A stretch of 33,030 nt of DNA from an uncultured Clostridia bacterium. GTDB lineage: Bacteria > Bacillota > Clostridia > Christensenellales > Borkfalkiaceae. Positions 17,592-25,105 of this stretch are shown here, piece after piece; within the stretch, counting starts at the first letter, position 1, and the number at the start of each line of letters is the position of its first letter. Made by a program: the position numbers and the translations under genes. The notes below the pieces were generated by a model that was not told where the DNA came from, did not search any database, and saw only the letters and a program-made list of their open reading frames with translations. The DNA lies in contig CANRIY010000003.1 in NCBI GenBank assembly GCA_947630775.1, forward strand, positions 1 to 33,030. Direction: 5' to 3'.

Positions 17592-19631
17592 TTACCGTTT
17601 CAAACTCAGATAGATCATCAAAACGGCGATGTCGGCGGGGGAGACGCCGGAGATGCGCTCCGCCTGCCCGAGGTTCACGGGACGGATCTTATCGAGCTTC
17701 TCCCGCGCCTCCAACCGCAACCCTCCGATCGAAAAATAGTCGATGTCGGGGGGCAGGGGCTTTGACTCCATGCGCCGCGCCTTGTCCGCTTCGAGCGCCG
17801 CACGGCGGAGATACCCCTCGTATTTGAGCTCTGTCTCACAGCTCAGAAGAATGTCGCGCGGCACGTCCCCGAAGAGAGAGAACGCCTCCGCGATCTCGTC
17901 GATCGGGATCCCGCGGCGGATGAGGTCCGCAAAGGTGACGCCCGCGGAGAGGGGCGGATCGCCGTGTTTTTGCACTACCATGTCCGCGATCCCATGTTCG
18001 GCGCGGGAATTCAGGGTATCCATGACCGAATCGCGTAATTTTTTGCGCTCGAGGTATACCATGTACCGCTCTTCCGTCACGAGACCGCACCCATGTCCGC
18101 GTTCCGTGAGCCGAAGATCGGCGTTATCCTGCCGCAAAAACAGGCGGAACTCCGCACGGGACGTCATCATGCGGTAGGGCTCTTCGGTGCCCTTCGTCAC
18201 GAGGTCGTCGATGAGGACGCCAATGTACGCTTCATCCCTGCCGAGGACGAGCGGGGGAAGACCGCGGAGTTTGAGCGAAGCGTTCAGCCCCGCCATCAGC
18301 CCCTGCGCCGCCGCTTCCTCGTAGCCGCTCGTGCCGTTGATCTGCCCTGCCGTGTAGAGCCCCCCGACGCGCTTATATTCGAGGGTGGGAAGAAGATCAA
18401 GGGTGTCGATGCAGTCGTATTCGATGGCGTAGGCGTAGCGGACGATCTCGCACCGCTCGAGCCCCTTCACCGTACGGTACATCTCCTTTTGCAGGTCGTG
18501 GGGGAGGGACGTGGAGAGCCCCTGCACATAGACTTCCGTCGTGTCCGCCCCCTCGGGCTCCAAAAAGATCTGGTGCCGCGGTTTTTCGGAGAAACGGACG
18601 ACTTTCGTCTCGATCGACGGGCAGTAGCGCGGCCCCGTCGAGGAGATCGTCCCGTTATAGAGGGGAGCGCGGCCGAGATTTTCGAGGATCAGCCCGTGCG
18701 TTTCCCCGTTCGTCCAGCCGAGAAGGCAGGGGATCTGCTTTTCGGGCACGGTTTGGTTCAAAAAGGAGAAGGGATAGGTCTGTTCGCCCGGTTGAAGATC
18801 GAACGCGGCGGGGTCGACCGTTCTCCCTTCGAGGCGGGCGGGGGTGCCCGTCTTGAAACGGCGCACGCGGAAGCCTAAATCGATGAGGTTTTGCGTGAGG
18901 GCGGTCGCGCGGGAGAAGCCGTTCGGGCCGCTCTCGGAGATCACTTCGCCCGTGATCGTCCGCGCGTTGAGGTACACGCCCGTCGCAACAACGACCGCGC
19001 GGCAGGAAAATACGCCGCCGTAGGTCGTCCTCACCCCGACGACGTGACGGCCCACCCCCCTACCCCCCTCCGAGGAGGGGGCAAAAAGGGCGTCCCCTTG
19101 GCTCCCCCTTGAGGTCACGTCTCCTCGGCTCCCCCTTGAGGGCGCGTCTCCTTGGCTCCCCCTTGAGGTCACGTCTCCCTGGCTCCCCCTTGAGGGGGAG
19201 CTGTCACCGCAGGTGACTGAGGGGGTGTCCTCTTCCACCAAGATCTCCGCCGCTTCGCCCTGCACGATCCGAAGATTTTCGGTGTGCTCCAAAACCCGCT
19301 TCATCTCGGTGTGATACTTGTTTTTATCCACCTGCGCGCGGAGAGATTGCACGGCCGCGCCCTTGCCCTCGTTGAGCATGCGGTATTGCAGGGCACAGCG
19401 GTCGGCATTGAGGCCCATTTCCCCGCCCAGCGCGTCGATCTCACGCACCAAATGCCCCTTCGCCGTACCGCCGACGGAGGGGTTGCAGGGCATAAAGCCG
19501 ATCGAATCGGGATTTAAGGTGAGCATGACGGTTTTGAGACCGGTTCGGGCCAAGGCGAGCGCGGCTTCGCAGCCCGCATGTCCCGCCCCGATGACGACGG
19601 CGTCACAGCTCCCTTCGGAAAAAGTTTGCAT
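17592..19631 (-). CDS. mnmG: tRNA uridine-5-carboxymethylaminomethyl modification enzyme MnmG, with in-frame repeat insertion
   Basis: MnmG (GidA) works with MnmE to modify U34 in the wobble position of certain tRNAs, using FAD and methylene-tetrahydrofolate. The FAD-binding VVIGAGHAGCE is at residues about 12-22, GPRYCPSIETKV is a family signature, and GLYTAGQINGTSGYEEAAAQG is the second signature. From the chosen ATG (19629-19631) the protein is 679 residues; the family is usually about 620-630. The excess is explained by about 60 residues (136-196; DNA 19047-19226) rich in SRGSQGD repeats and encoded by the dispersed palindromic repeat. They lie between EILVEED and VVGVRTTYGG, where relatives have a short turn. 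An in-frame ATG at 19703 would add 24 residues made of spacer-repeat sequence and is rejected. No clear Shine-Dalgarno site precedes 19631. MnmE is not in the window. All other motifs look intact, so I expect a working enzyme. Confidence 0.93.
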   Translation of the reverse strand: MQTFSEGSCDAVVIGAGHAGCEAALALARTGLKTVMLTLNPDSIGFMPCNPSVGGTAKGHLVREIDALGGEMGLNADRCALQYRMLNEGKGAAVQSLRAQVDKNKYHTEMKRVLEHTENLRIVQGEAAEILVEEDTPSVTCGDSSPSRGSQGDVTSRGSQGDAPSRGSRGDVTSRGSQGDALFAPSSEGGRGVGRHVVGVRTTYGGVFSCRAVVVATGVYLNARTITGEVISESGPNGFSRATALTQNLIDLGFRVRRFKTGTPARLEGRTVDPAAFDLQPGEQTYPFSFLNQTVPEKQIPCLLGWTNGETHGLILENLGRAPLYNGTISSTGPRYCPSIETKVVRFSEKPRHQIFLEPEGADTTEVYVQGLSTSLPHDLQKEMYRTVKGLERCEIVRYAYAIEYDCIDTLDLLPTLEYKRVGGLYTAGQINGTSGYEEAAAQGLMAGLNASLKLRGLPPLVLGRDEAYIGVLIDDLVTKGTEEPYRMMTSRAEFRLFLRQDNADLRLTERGHGCGLVTEERYMVYLERKKLRDSVMDTLNSRAEHGIADMVVQKHGDPPLSAGVTFADLIRRGIPIDEIAEAFSLFGDVPRDILLSCETELKYEGYLRRAALEADKARRMESKPLPPDIDYFSIGGLRLEAREKLDKIRPVNLGQAERISGVSPADIAVLMIYLSLKR
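19047..19226. repeat. Dispersed palindromic repeat inserted in frame in mnmG
   Basis: This 180-bp block has the same building blocks as the intergenic repeats: CACCCCCCTACCCCCCTCC/GAGGAGGGGG at the left, GGCTCCCCCTTGAGGGGGAGC and GTCACC-GCA-GGTGAC then TGAGGGGGTG at the right. It is a multiple of three and open in the mnmG frame, adding about 60 residues. Its reading within mnmG resembles the translation of the copy at 32833-32875, which confirms shared origin. Confidence 0.85.
19091..19198. repeat. Four 27-bp tandem repeats inside the mnmG insertion
   Basis: Units start at 19091, 19118, 19145 and 19172, each 27 bp, around GGCTCCCCCTTGAGG. They encode nine-residue repeats of the type SRGSQGDVT / SRGSQGDAP in mnmG. 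Because 27 is divisible by three, gain or loss of units would keep the mnmG frame. Confidence 0.9.
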
Positions 19632-19670
19632 AATCTTGATGTTTGGTGTGAATTTGGTAGCCCCTTGCTT

Positions 19671-19740
19671 CCCCTTGTAGGGGAAGTACCCGCGCAGCCC
19701 CACCTCTTGCCTCCCCTTGTAGGGGAAGTACCCGCGCAGC
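19671..19740. repeat. Direct repeat of 28 bp upstream of mnmG
   Basis: CCCCTTGTAGGGGAAGTACC followed by CGCGCAGC occurs identically at 19671-19698 and 19713-19740. Each copy contains the palindrome TTCCCC-TTGTA-GGGGAA or its near-copy. The block lies 40 bp upstream of the mnmG start and may have displaced or covered its native promoter region. Confidence 0.85.
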
Positions 19741-19776
19741 GGGGGATAGGGTTTTCGAAAACTCGGCGAGAGGAAA

Positions 19777-19824
19777 CCCCTCAGTCACGCAAGGACGCGT
19801 GACAGCTCCCCTACGAGGGGAGCC
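19777..19824 (-). repeat. Two-hairpin palindromic repeat, variant second stem
   Basis: On the minus strand: GGCTCCCC-TCGTA-GGGGAGC, then GTCACGC-GTCCTT-GCGTGAC, then TGAGGGG. The second stem differs from other copies on both arms together, keeping base pairing. Confidence 0.8.
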
Positions 19825-20096
19825 AAGTGGAGTGGACTCCGTACTTCGGGACTTACGATTCGGACTTCGTATAACTCACTGTCTCAGGATGACGCCGCAT
19901 TGCCCCCCACCGCCGCCTGCGGCGGAGCCTCCCCCCAGAGGGGCGAGGGCAAGGTGCCCTTCGTTCTAAATAACGGCGCGTGGCGGGGTCTCCCTGCCTA
20001 AGCGCACCCTATTTGGTACCCTACGGGAACCTTAATGTCGTGTGAAACAGAATAGTGGCGGCCGAATCGTTTTTACAAGGCAAAAGTCTTAACCCC
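19825..20096. other. Non-coding stretch between mnmG and dnaA
   Basis: Positions 19903-19947 hold a degraded two-hairpin repeat with the stem CCGCC-TGC-GGCGG (19913-19925). In 19948-20096 I see no gene, RNA, promoter or DnaA-box cluster. Confidence 0.5.
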
Positions 20097-20156
20097 TCGC
20101 TCGTATTTCTTTTGAGCGCGCGCCGACAAGGCGCAAGCTCAAAAGAAATCGAGCGA
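20097..20156 (-). terminator. Long inverted repeat just after dnaA, possible terminator
   Basis: The arm at 20097-20117 (TCGCTCGTATTTCTTTTGAGC) and the arm at 20137-20156 pair over about 20 bp with one unpaired base and a 19-nt GC-rich loop. It begins 3 bp beyond the dnaA stop codon on the minus strand. The sequence after it has no clean T-run, so a role as terminator or as a 3' mRNA-stability structure is a guess. Confidence 0.55.
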
Positions 20157-20159
20157 AAC

Positions 20160-21497
20160 TTACTGTTTCAATACCGCGCTTTTGATGTCGTTCACGTCCT
20201 TGGCCATGGCGTCGCTCACCTTCATGAGGCTCGCCACCTTGTCGCGGGAGTAGATGACCGTCGCATGGTCCCTTCCGCCCATCTCTTTGCCGACGGAAAC
20301 GAGGGGCAGGGCGAGCATGTCGCACATGAGATAGGTGCAGATCTGCCTTGCGCGCACAAGTTCCGCCCGCTTGCTCTTGCCGAGGAGCTCCTGTTTTGTG
20401 ATCGAGAAGTGCGCACAGGTTGCTCTCACGATCGTATCGGGGGTGACGACGGCGTTTTCGTCGACGTTGATCGCCTCTTGCAGGGCGATCCCCGCAAGTT
20501 TTAAGGTGATGGGCTCCTCGTGGAGCTTGCTTGCAAAGATGACGGTGTTGAGTTTTCCCTCGAGCGTACGGACGTTGTTGTCCGAATTTTTTGCGAGGAA
20601 GGCGAGTACATCGTCGGGCACGACATACTTCTTTTCGAGCGCTTTCCGCTTTAAGATGGCGATCTTCGTCTCGAGGTCGGGCGGCTGGATATCCGCGATG
20701 AGCCCCCCTTCGAAACGGGTGCGGAGCCGCTCCTCGAGCGTCGTAAGCTCCTTTGCGGGGCAATCCGAGGAGATGACGATCTGCTTATTCTGTGAGGAAA
20801 GTTCGTTGAAGGTATGGAAGAAGGCCTCCTGCACGCCGTACTTTCCCGCCCAGAACTGGATGTCGTCGATGAGAAGGACGTCCACGTTGCGGTAGCGGTT
20901 GCGGAAGCGGAACTCCCTGCCCTCTCCCTTGCGGGCGAGGCTGTCGACAAATTCATTGAGGAATTTTTCGCTCGTCGTGTAGAGCACTTTCAAGGAAGGC
21001 TTCTTTTCGCGGATCTCATTCGCGATCGCCTGCATGAGGTGCGTCTTGCCGAGCCCCGTCCCGCCGTAAATATAGAGGGGATTGTACTCCCCGCCGGGGT
21101 TGTTTGCGACGGACTTTGCCGCGGCATAGACGAATTTGTTGGAGCTCCCCACGACGAAAGAGTCGAACGTATAGCGCGGGTCGAGCGCGACGGCATTGCC
21201 CGCGTCGGTGTCGGGAAGTTTGTCGATGGAGTACTCCTCGCTCCCGTCCACGATGAGGGCGACATCCGAGAGCCCGACGTCCGCCGAGGCGATCGCCTCA
21301 CGGAGCTGGGTGAGATGGTGGCGGGAGACGGTCGCCGCGACGAGTTCGTCCTCCGCCCGCAGCACGAGGGTGCCGCCCATGACGTCCACGGGTTCCAGCC
21401 CGCGGATGAACCGTTCATAAGAGAGCGGGTTGATGAGCCGCTCCGCACGCTCACGGATCTTGTCCCAAAGGAAATCGAACTGTGTTTTTTCTGACAT
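20160..21497 (-). CDS. dnaA: Chromosomal replication initiator protein DnaA
   Basis: The 445-residue ATPase binds DnaA boxes and opens the origin. Visible parts are the N-terminal helicase-loading domain (about 1-90), the AAA+ domain with Walker A GGTGLGKT (145-152), Walker B VLLIDDIQF (207-215), sensor VISSD (241-245) and RLRTRF, and the C-terminal DNA-binding domain with MGGRDHATVIYSRDKV. Length is normal. GAGG lies about 6 nt before the ATG. The usual dnaA-dnaN-recF order is broken: recF is divergent from dnaA and dnaN is not in the window. mnmG, often found near bacterial origins, is downstream on the same strand. I see no cluster of DnaA boxes in the 126-bp dnaA-recF gap, so this need not be oriC. 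Confidence 0.97.
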   Translation of the reverse strand: MSEKTQFDFLWDKIRERAERLINPLSYERFIRGLEPVDVMGGTLVLRAEDELVAATVSRHHLTQLREAIASADVGLSDVALIVDGSEEYSIDKLPDTDAGNAVALDPRYTFDSFVVGSSNKFVYAAAKSVANNPGGEYNPLYIYGGTGLGKTHLMQAIANEIREKKPSLKVLYTTSEKFLNEFVDSLARKGEGREFRFRNRYRNVDVLLIDDIQFWAGKYGVQEAFFHTFNELSSQNKQIVISSDCPAKELTTLEERLRTRFEGGLIADIQPPDLETKIAILKRKALEKKYVVPDDVLAFLAKNSDNNVRTLEGKLNTVIFASKLHEEPITLKLAGIALQEAINVDENAVVTPDTIVRATCAHFSITKQELLGKSKRAELVRARQICTYLMCDMLALPLVSVGKEMGGRDHATVIYSRDKVASLMKVSDAMAKDVNDIKSAVLKQ

Positions 21498-21514
21498 TTT
21501 ATCCTCACAAACGC

Positions 21515-21543
21515 TTTATGTTTTTTTCGGAATTTGGTATAAT
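21515..21543 (+). promoter_or_regulatory. Possible promoter of recF
   Basis: TATAAT at 21538-21543 is 17 bp from a poor -35 box (TTTATG, 21515-21520). A second TATAAT at 21575-21580, and its overlapping complement facing dnaA at 21573-21578, have no good -35 partner. The AT-rich gap clearly holds divergent promoters, but the exact ones are uncertain. Confidence 0.35.
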
Positions 21544-21623
21544 AAGCGGGAAGGGGCTACTCCCACGCATCCATTATAATACAAAATTGCCCGAAAAGAA
21601 AGTGTTTTTGCGGTGAAATCGTC

Positions 21624-22703
21624 ATGCTCATCGAAAATTTGACTCTCCACAATTTCAGAAACTATGTGGACGAGACCTTCGCGCTCTGCGACGGGCTCAA
21701 TGTCCTCACGGGCAAGAACGCGCAGGGCAAGACGAACTGTGCGGAGGCGGTCTACTATCTTTGCACGGGATCTTCCCTCCGCATCCGCCACGACAGGCAG
21801 CTCATCCGCTACGGGCAGGAGTTCGCCCGCATCCGCGCGGCGCTCAAAAGCCGCTACGGTCGGGTGGAACTTCAGGCGGATATCTATGAGAACCGGCGCG
21901 AGCTCTTCGTCAACGGCAACAAAGTCGCAAGATCGGTGGATTTTCTCGGAAACATGAACGCCGTCTTTTTCTCCCCGGGAGAACTCCGCCTCGTGCAGGA
22001 CGGCCCCGACGAGAGGAGAAGGTTTTTGAACCTCTCCATTTCCCAGACCTCGCGGGAGTATTGCACGGCGCTTTTAAGATACCAAAAGATCCTCGACCAG
22101 CGCAACAATCTCTTAAAAGAGCATGATTTCGGGCTCATTTCGGACACATTGCCCGTCTGGGACGAACAGCTCGCCCTCTATGCGGCGCGGATCGTCGCGC
22201 GGCGGCGGGATTTCATGAAAAAACTCGCCCCCCTTGCGGCGGAAGCGCACAGCTTTCTTACGGACGGGGCGGAATCGCTCTCCTTCGGCGCGGACGGGGG
22301 AGAAGAGAGCGAGGAAGAGATCCGCGTCAGGCTCCTGCATGAATTTGCAAGTGCGCGGGAGCGGGACATGCGGCTCGGATTTACGTCCGTGGGGCCTCAC
22401 CGCGACGACATCAAGATCATGATCGGCGGGCGGGACGCGCGCGGCTTTTGCTCGCAGGGGCAGGCGCGGACGGCGGCGCTCTCCATGAAACTCGCAGAGC
22501 TCGAGATCTTCCGTTCTATCACGGGCGAACCGCCCATTCTCATCCTCGACGACGTGATGAGCGAGCTCGATCTCCCGCGGAGGAAAAAACTCCTGAGCCG
22601 CGTGGACGGCGTGCAGTGCATCCTCACATGCACCCATGCCGAGCGCGTGTTATACGGCACGGAATGCAATAAGATACGGATACAGGACGGGAAGATCGTA
22701 TGA
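21624..22703 (+). CDS. recF: DNA replication and repair protein RecF
   Basis: The 359-residue SMC-like ATPase loads RecA at gaps together with RecO and RecR. Walker A is GKNAQGKTN (30-38), the ABC-type signature is CSQGQARTAALSMKLAELE (about 275-293), and Walker B is LILDDVMSELD (about 306-316). Length is normal. The Shine-Dalgarno site is weak (GCGGTGA). Its stop codon overlaps the start of the next gene (ATGA at 22700-22703), so the PHP gene is translationally coupled to it. It is divergent from dnaA, without dnaN between. Confidence 0.96.
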   Translation: MLIENLTLHNFRNYVDETFALCDGLNVLTGKNAQGKTNCAEAVYYLCTGSSLRIRHDRQLIRYGQEFARIRAALKSRYGRVELQADIYENRRELFVNGNKVARSVDFLGNMNAVFFSPGELRLVQDGPDERRRFLNLSISQTSREYCTALLRYQKILDQRNNLLKEHDFGLISDTLPVWDEQLALYAARIVARRRDFMKKLAPLAAEAHSFLTDGAESLSFGADGGEESEEEIRVRLLHEFASARERDMRLGFTSVGPHRDDIKIMIGGRDARGFCSQGQARTAALSMKLAELEIFRSITGEPPILILDDVMSELDLPRRKKLLSRVDGVQCILTCTHAERVLYGTECNKIRIQDGKIV

Positions 22704-23602
22704 AACTCAGGGCGGATCTGCATACCCATTCCTATTTTTCGGACGGGGCATTTGCGCCCGAAGCGCTCGTGTCCCGCGCGGCCGCCGCGGGGGTGGAGCT
22801 TCTGGCGCTCACCGACCACGACAACATGGCGGGCTGTGCCGAAGGGGCCGCCGCCGCAAAAGCGCTCGGCCTGAAATTCGTGCGCGGGATCGAGGTCTCG
22901 TCCTATCTCGGCGCGGCGAAGGTGCATGTTCTCGGCTACGGATGCGCGGAAAACGAAGCATATGTGCGCTTTTTGAAGGAGCGGCAGGAGGGCGCCCGCA
23001 TGCGTGCGGAGGATATCCTCTCAAAGGCGAACGAAGCGCTCTCGCTCGACGTGAGCATGGAGGAAGTCGATTCTTTCCGCGCTTCCAAAGATACTCCCGT
23101 GCACACCATGCACATCGTGCGGGCGTTTGCGGCGCGTCTAAATGCGGACGCGGGCGAGCTCTACCGCAAGGTTTTCGCGCCCGGCGGAAGGGGGTTCTCG
23201 GACATGGGCCGCCCATTACCCGTCGATGCGGTGAGGATCATTCACGAAATGGGCGGGATCGCCGTGCTCGCACACCCCGCACAGATCCTCCTTTTGCCCG
23301 AGGATATCTCCGCGCGCTTTTCCTCTCTTTCCGCAGAGGAAAGGGAAGACGTAAAGCGGACTTACGGCAATGCGCGGGAGCCGTTCATGGAAATGCTTGC
23401 CGCGGCGGGGCTGGATGGGATAGAATGCTATCACCCGACGCATACTGAAGAAGAGACGGAGCGCTTTCTGCGTTTTGCCCGAGAGCGGGATCTCCTCGTG
23501 ACGGGCGGCTCCGATTTCCACGACGACGGAAGCGGAAGAAAGATCGGTCACCCTCCCTTTTTCGCGGAGGAAAGACTGCTTGCGGCGCTCCGCCTCCTGT
23601 AA
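22700..23602 (+). CDS. PHP domain phosphoesterase (RNase AM/TrpH-like)
   Basis: The 300-residue protein has the PHP metal-binding motifs in order: DLHTHSYFSDG (residues 6-16), LTDHDN (37-42), GIEVS (63-67), GGIAVLAHP (about 189-197) and TGGSDFHDDG (about 266-275). These place histidines and aspartates for a trinuclear metal site. The closest known type is the TrpH/YciV group, which includes the 5'-exonuclease RNase AM; other members hydrolyse small phosphorylated nucleotides, so substrate is open. It overlaps recF by four bases (ATGA), and the Shine-Dalgarno site of the next gene overlaps its stop codon. It is cytoplasmic, with no membrane segment. Confidence 0.9.
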   Translation: MKLRADLHTHSYFSDGAFAPEALVSRAAAAGVELLALTDHDNMAGCAEGAAAAKALGLKFVRGIEVSSYLGAAKVHVLGYGCAENEAYVRFLKERQEGARMRAEDILSKANEALSLDVSMEEVDSFRASKDTPVHTMHIVRAFAARLNADAGELYRKVFAPGGRGFSDMGRPLPVDAVRIIHEMGGIAVLAHPAQILLLPEDISARFSSLSAEEREDVKRTYGNAREPFMEMLAAAGLDGIECYHPTHTEEETERFLRFARERDLLVTGGSDFHDDGSGRKIGHPPFFAEERLLAALRLL

Positions 23603-23609
23603 GGAGACG

Positions 23610-25010
23610 ATGAAAAAATTATTACGGCTTGAGATCGCGCTCCTCCTTGCGGGGTGCGCTTTTTTTACGGGCGGCTGGACGTTCGGCAAAGTCAGAAAGG
23701 GAGTTGTTGCGGACGGGGTCGCCGTCGGCGGGCTCACCTATGCCGAGGCGGCGGAGCGGGTTCGGAGAAGCTACCGCGACGAACCCTTTACCGTCCATAC
23801 GCCCGAGGGGGACGAACTGTTCGAAACGGAGTATGCGGATGACCTCGACGGGCTTCTCCGCGCCGCCAAAAAGGGTGAGGAAGTCCATGCCACGCGCAAG
23901 AGAGTCTGGGTGAATGCGGAGGAGGAGCTCGCTTCCCTCTGCGCCCGTCACAGTTTTGCGGCGGCGGAGGCCTCGCTCTCCTTTTCCGCGCGCGGCTTTT
24001 CGTATACAAGGGAAAAAGCGGGGCGGGCATGCGACCTTTCTGCGCTCCTTTGCGATGTGTTTGACGCCATGGAGCGGGGAGAAAACGAGGCGTCGCTCAC
24101 CGTGTTGCCCGTGCAGGCGGAAATTACGGAAGAAGACTTGCGTGCGCGTACCCGTCCGCTCGCTTCCTATACGACCTATTTCGACGCCTCGAACAGCCCG
24201 CGGGCGCACAATATCGCCCTCGCCGCAAGCCGCATTTCGGGGACGGTGATAGGCCCCGGGGAGGAGTTCTCCTTCAACGCCGCCGTGGGGAAGCGTACGC
24301 GGGAGAACGGCTTCGAAGAGGCGAACATCATCTCGGGCGGGGAATTTGTTTTGGGCGTAGGGGGCGGAGTGTGTCAGGCCAGCACGACGCTCATGAATGC
24401 GGCGCTTTTGTCGGGGCTCAAAGTGACGGAGAGCCGCCCGCACTCCCTCACGGTGGGCTATGTGCCCCCTTCGCGGGACGCAATGGTGTCGGAATATTCC
24501 GATCTGAAATTCGTCAATCCCTACCCCGAACCCGTCTACTGTTTGGGACTTGCGGGCGGGGGAAAGGTCCGCTTCACCTTTTACGGCCTGCCCGACGGCT
24601 GTCGCTACGAAGTGGAGAGCAAGGTGCTCCTCACTGCCGCTCCGCCCCCTGAAAAGATCGTCGAGGGGGAGGAGGACAGAGTGCTCCGTTCCCCCAAAGC
24701 GGGCGTGGCGAGCGAGAGCTATCTCCTCGTCTACCGCGGAAAGGTCCTTCTCCGCCGCACCCTTCTCCGCCGCGACACCTATGCCGTCGTGCAGGGGATC
24801 CGTCAGGTAAAGCCCACCGACGCACCCGAAGCGCCTTCTGACGGGACTTCTTCCGGCGACTCATCGAAAACACTTGACAGCCCCGCTCTTGCGGGATATA
24901 ATGTGAACAAATCGAATATTCTTTGGGGCGGAGTGAAAGTCTCCACCGGCAGTATAGTCTGCGAATCCCTTTGGGACCGAACGGGTGCAATTCCCGTACC
25001 GACGGTATAG
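23610..25010 (+). CDS. VanW family protein with degenerate G5-like domain; 3' end overlaps promoter and FMN riboswitch
   Basis: The 466-residue protein starts at the ATG after TAAGGAG (an upstream in-frame ATG at 23580 lies inside the previous gene). It has an N-terminal membrane anchor (about 4-24), a YoaR-like region (about 30-180) and the VanW domain (about 186-315) with GEEFSFNAAVGKRT and GGGVCQASTTLMNAAL. A divergent G5-like segment follows at about 335-402. VanW proteins are linked to the cell wall; the biochemical role is unknown. From about residue 421 the codons run over TTGACA, TATAAT and the FMN aptamer. The stop is the TAG of the conserved GGTATAGTCC of the riboswitch. The last 45 residues are therefore probably not an evolved domain. 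Either an earlier stop was lost or this tail is tolerated. Confidence 0.88.
   Translation: MKKLLRLEIALLLAGCAFFTGGWTFGKVRKGVVADGVAVGGLTYAEAAERVRRSYRDEPFTVHTPEGDELFETEYADDLDGLLRAAKKGEEVHATRKRVWVNAEEELASLCARHSFAAAEASLSFSARGFSYTREKAGRACDLSALLCDVFDAMERGENEASLTVLPVQAEITEEDLRARTRPLASYTTYFDASNSPRAHNIALAASRISGTVIGPGEEFSFNAAVGKRTRENGFEEANIISGGEFVLGVGGGVCQASTTLMNAALLSGLKVTESRPHSLTVGYVPPSRDAMVSEYSDLKFVNPYPEPVYCLGLAGGGKVRFTFYGLPDGCRYEVESKVLLTAAPPPEKIVEGEEDRVLRSPKAGVASESYLLVYRGKVLLRRTLLRRDTYAVVQGIRQVKPTDAPEAPSDGTSSGDSSKTLDSPALAGYNVNKSNILWGGVKVSTGSIVCESLWDRTGAIPVPTV
24874..24902 (+). promoter_or_regulatory. Consensus promoter of the FMN riboswitch-ribU transcript
   Basis: TTGACA (24874-24879) and TATAAT (24897-24902) are 17 bp apart. 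Transcription should start near 24909, just before the aptamer. The promoter lies inside the VanW reading frame. Confidence 0.92.
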
Positions 25011-25027
25011 TCCGGATGAGAAAAGAA
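24919..25027 (+). ncRNA. FMN riboswitch (RFN element)
   Basis: The conserved RFN core is readable: GGGGCGGAGTGAAAGTCTCC, then ACCGGCAGTATAGTCTGCGA, then ACCGACGGTATAGTCCGGAT. The closing stem P1 is TTCTTT (24919-24924) with AAAGAA (25022-25027). It binds flavin mononucleotide in the nascent mRNA. A strong terminator follows at 25041-25066, so FMN should cause early termination and reduce ribU expression. It directly precedes a riboflavin transporter gene, the usual context. Confidence 0.97.
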
Positions 25028-25040
25028 ACGCGTATTTGCG

Positions 25041-25066
25041 CGCCCCGCTTTTTGCGGGGCGTTTTT
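25041..25066 (+). terminator. Terminator of the FMN riboswitch expression platform
   Basis: CGCCCCGC (25041-25048), loop TTTTT, GCGGGGCG (25054-25061), then TTTTT. It is a perfect 8-bp stem lying 14 bp after aptamer stem P1 and 39 bp before the ribU start, as expected for an FMN-controlled transcription off-switch. Confidence 0.93.
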
Positions 25067-25105
25067 CAAAGAATATCCGAAAAAATTTTTTTCAGAGGTG
25101 TTCTT

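Noticed and set aside
19632..19703. Upstream ATG of mnmG at 19703
   Set aside because: The added 24 residues are repeat-derived and absent from the family; the ATG at 19631 gives a normal N-terminus.
21498..21623. oriC in the dnaA-recF gap
   Set aside because: The only DnaA-box-like word is TTATCCTCA, which overlaps the dnaA ribosome site and misses the consensus. No cluster was seen.
24923..25105. In-frame upstream extension of ribU
   Set aside because: It would translate the FMN aptamer and terminator. The ATG at 25106 has a ribosome site and gives a normal RibU N-terminus.
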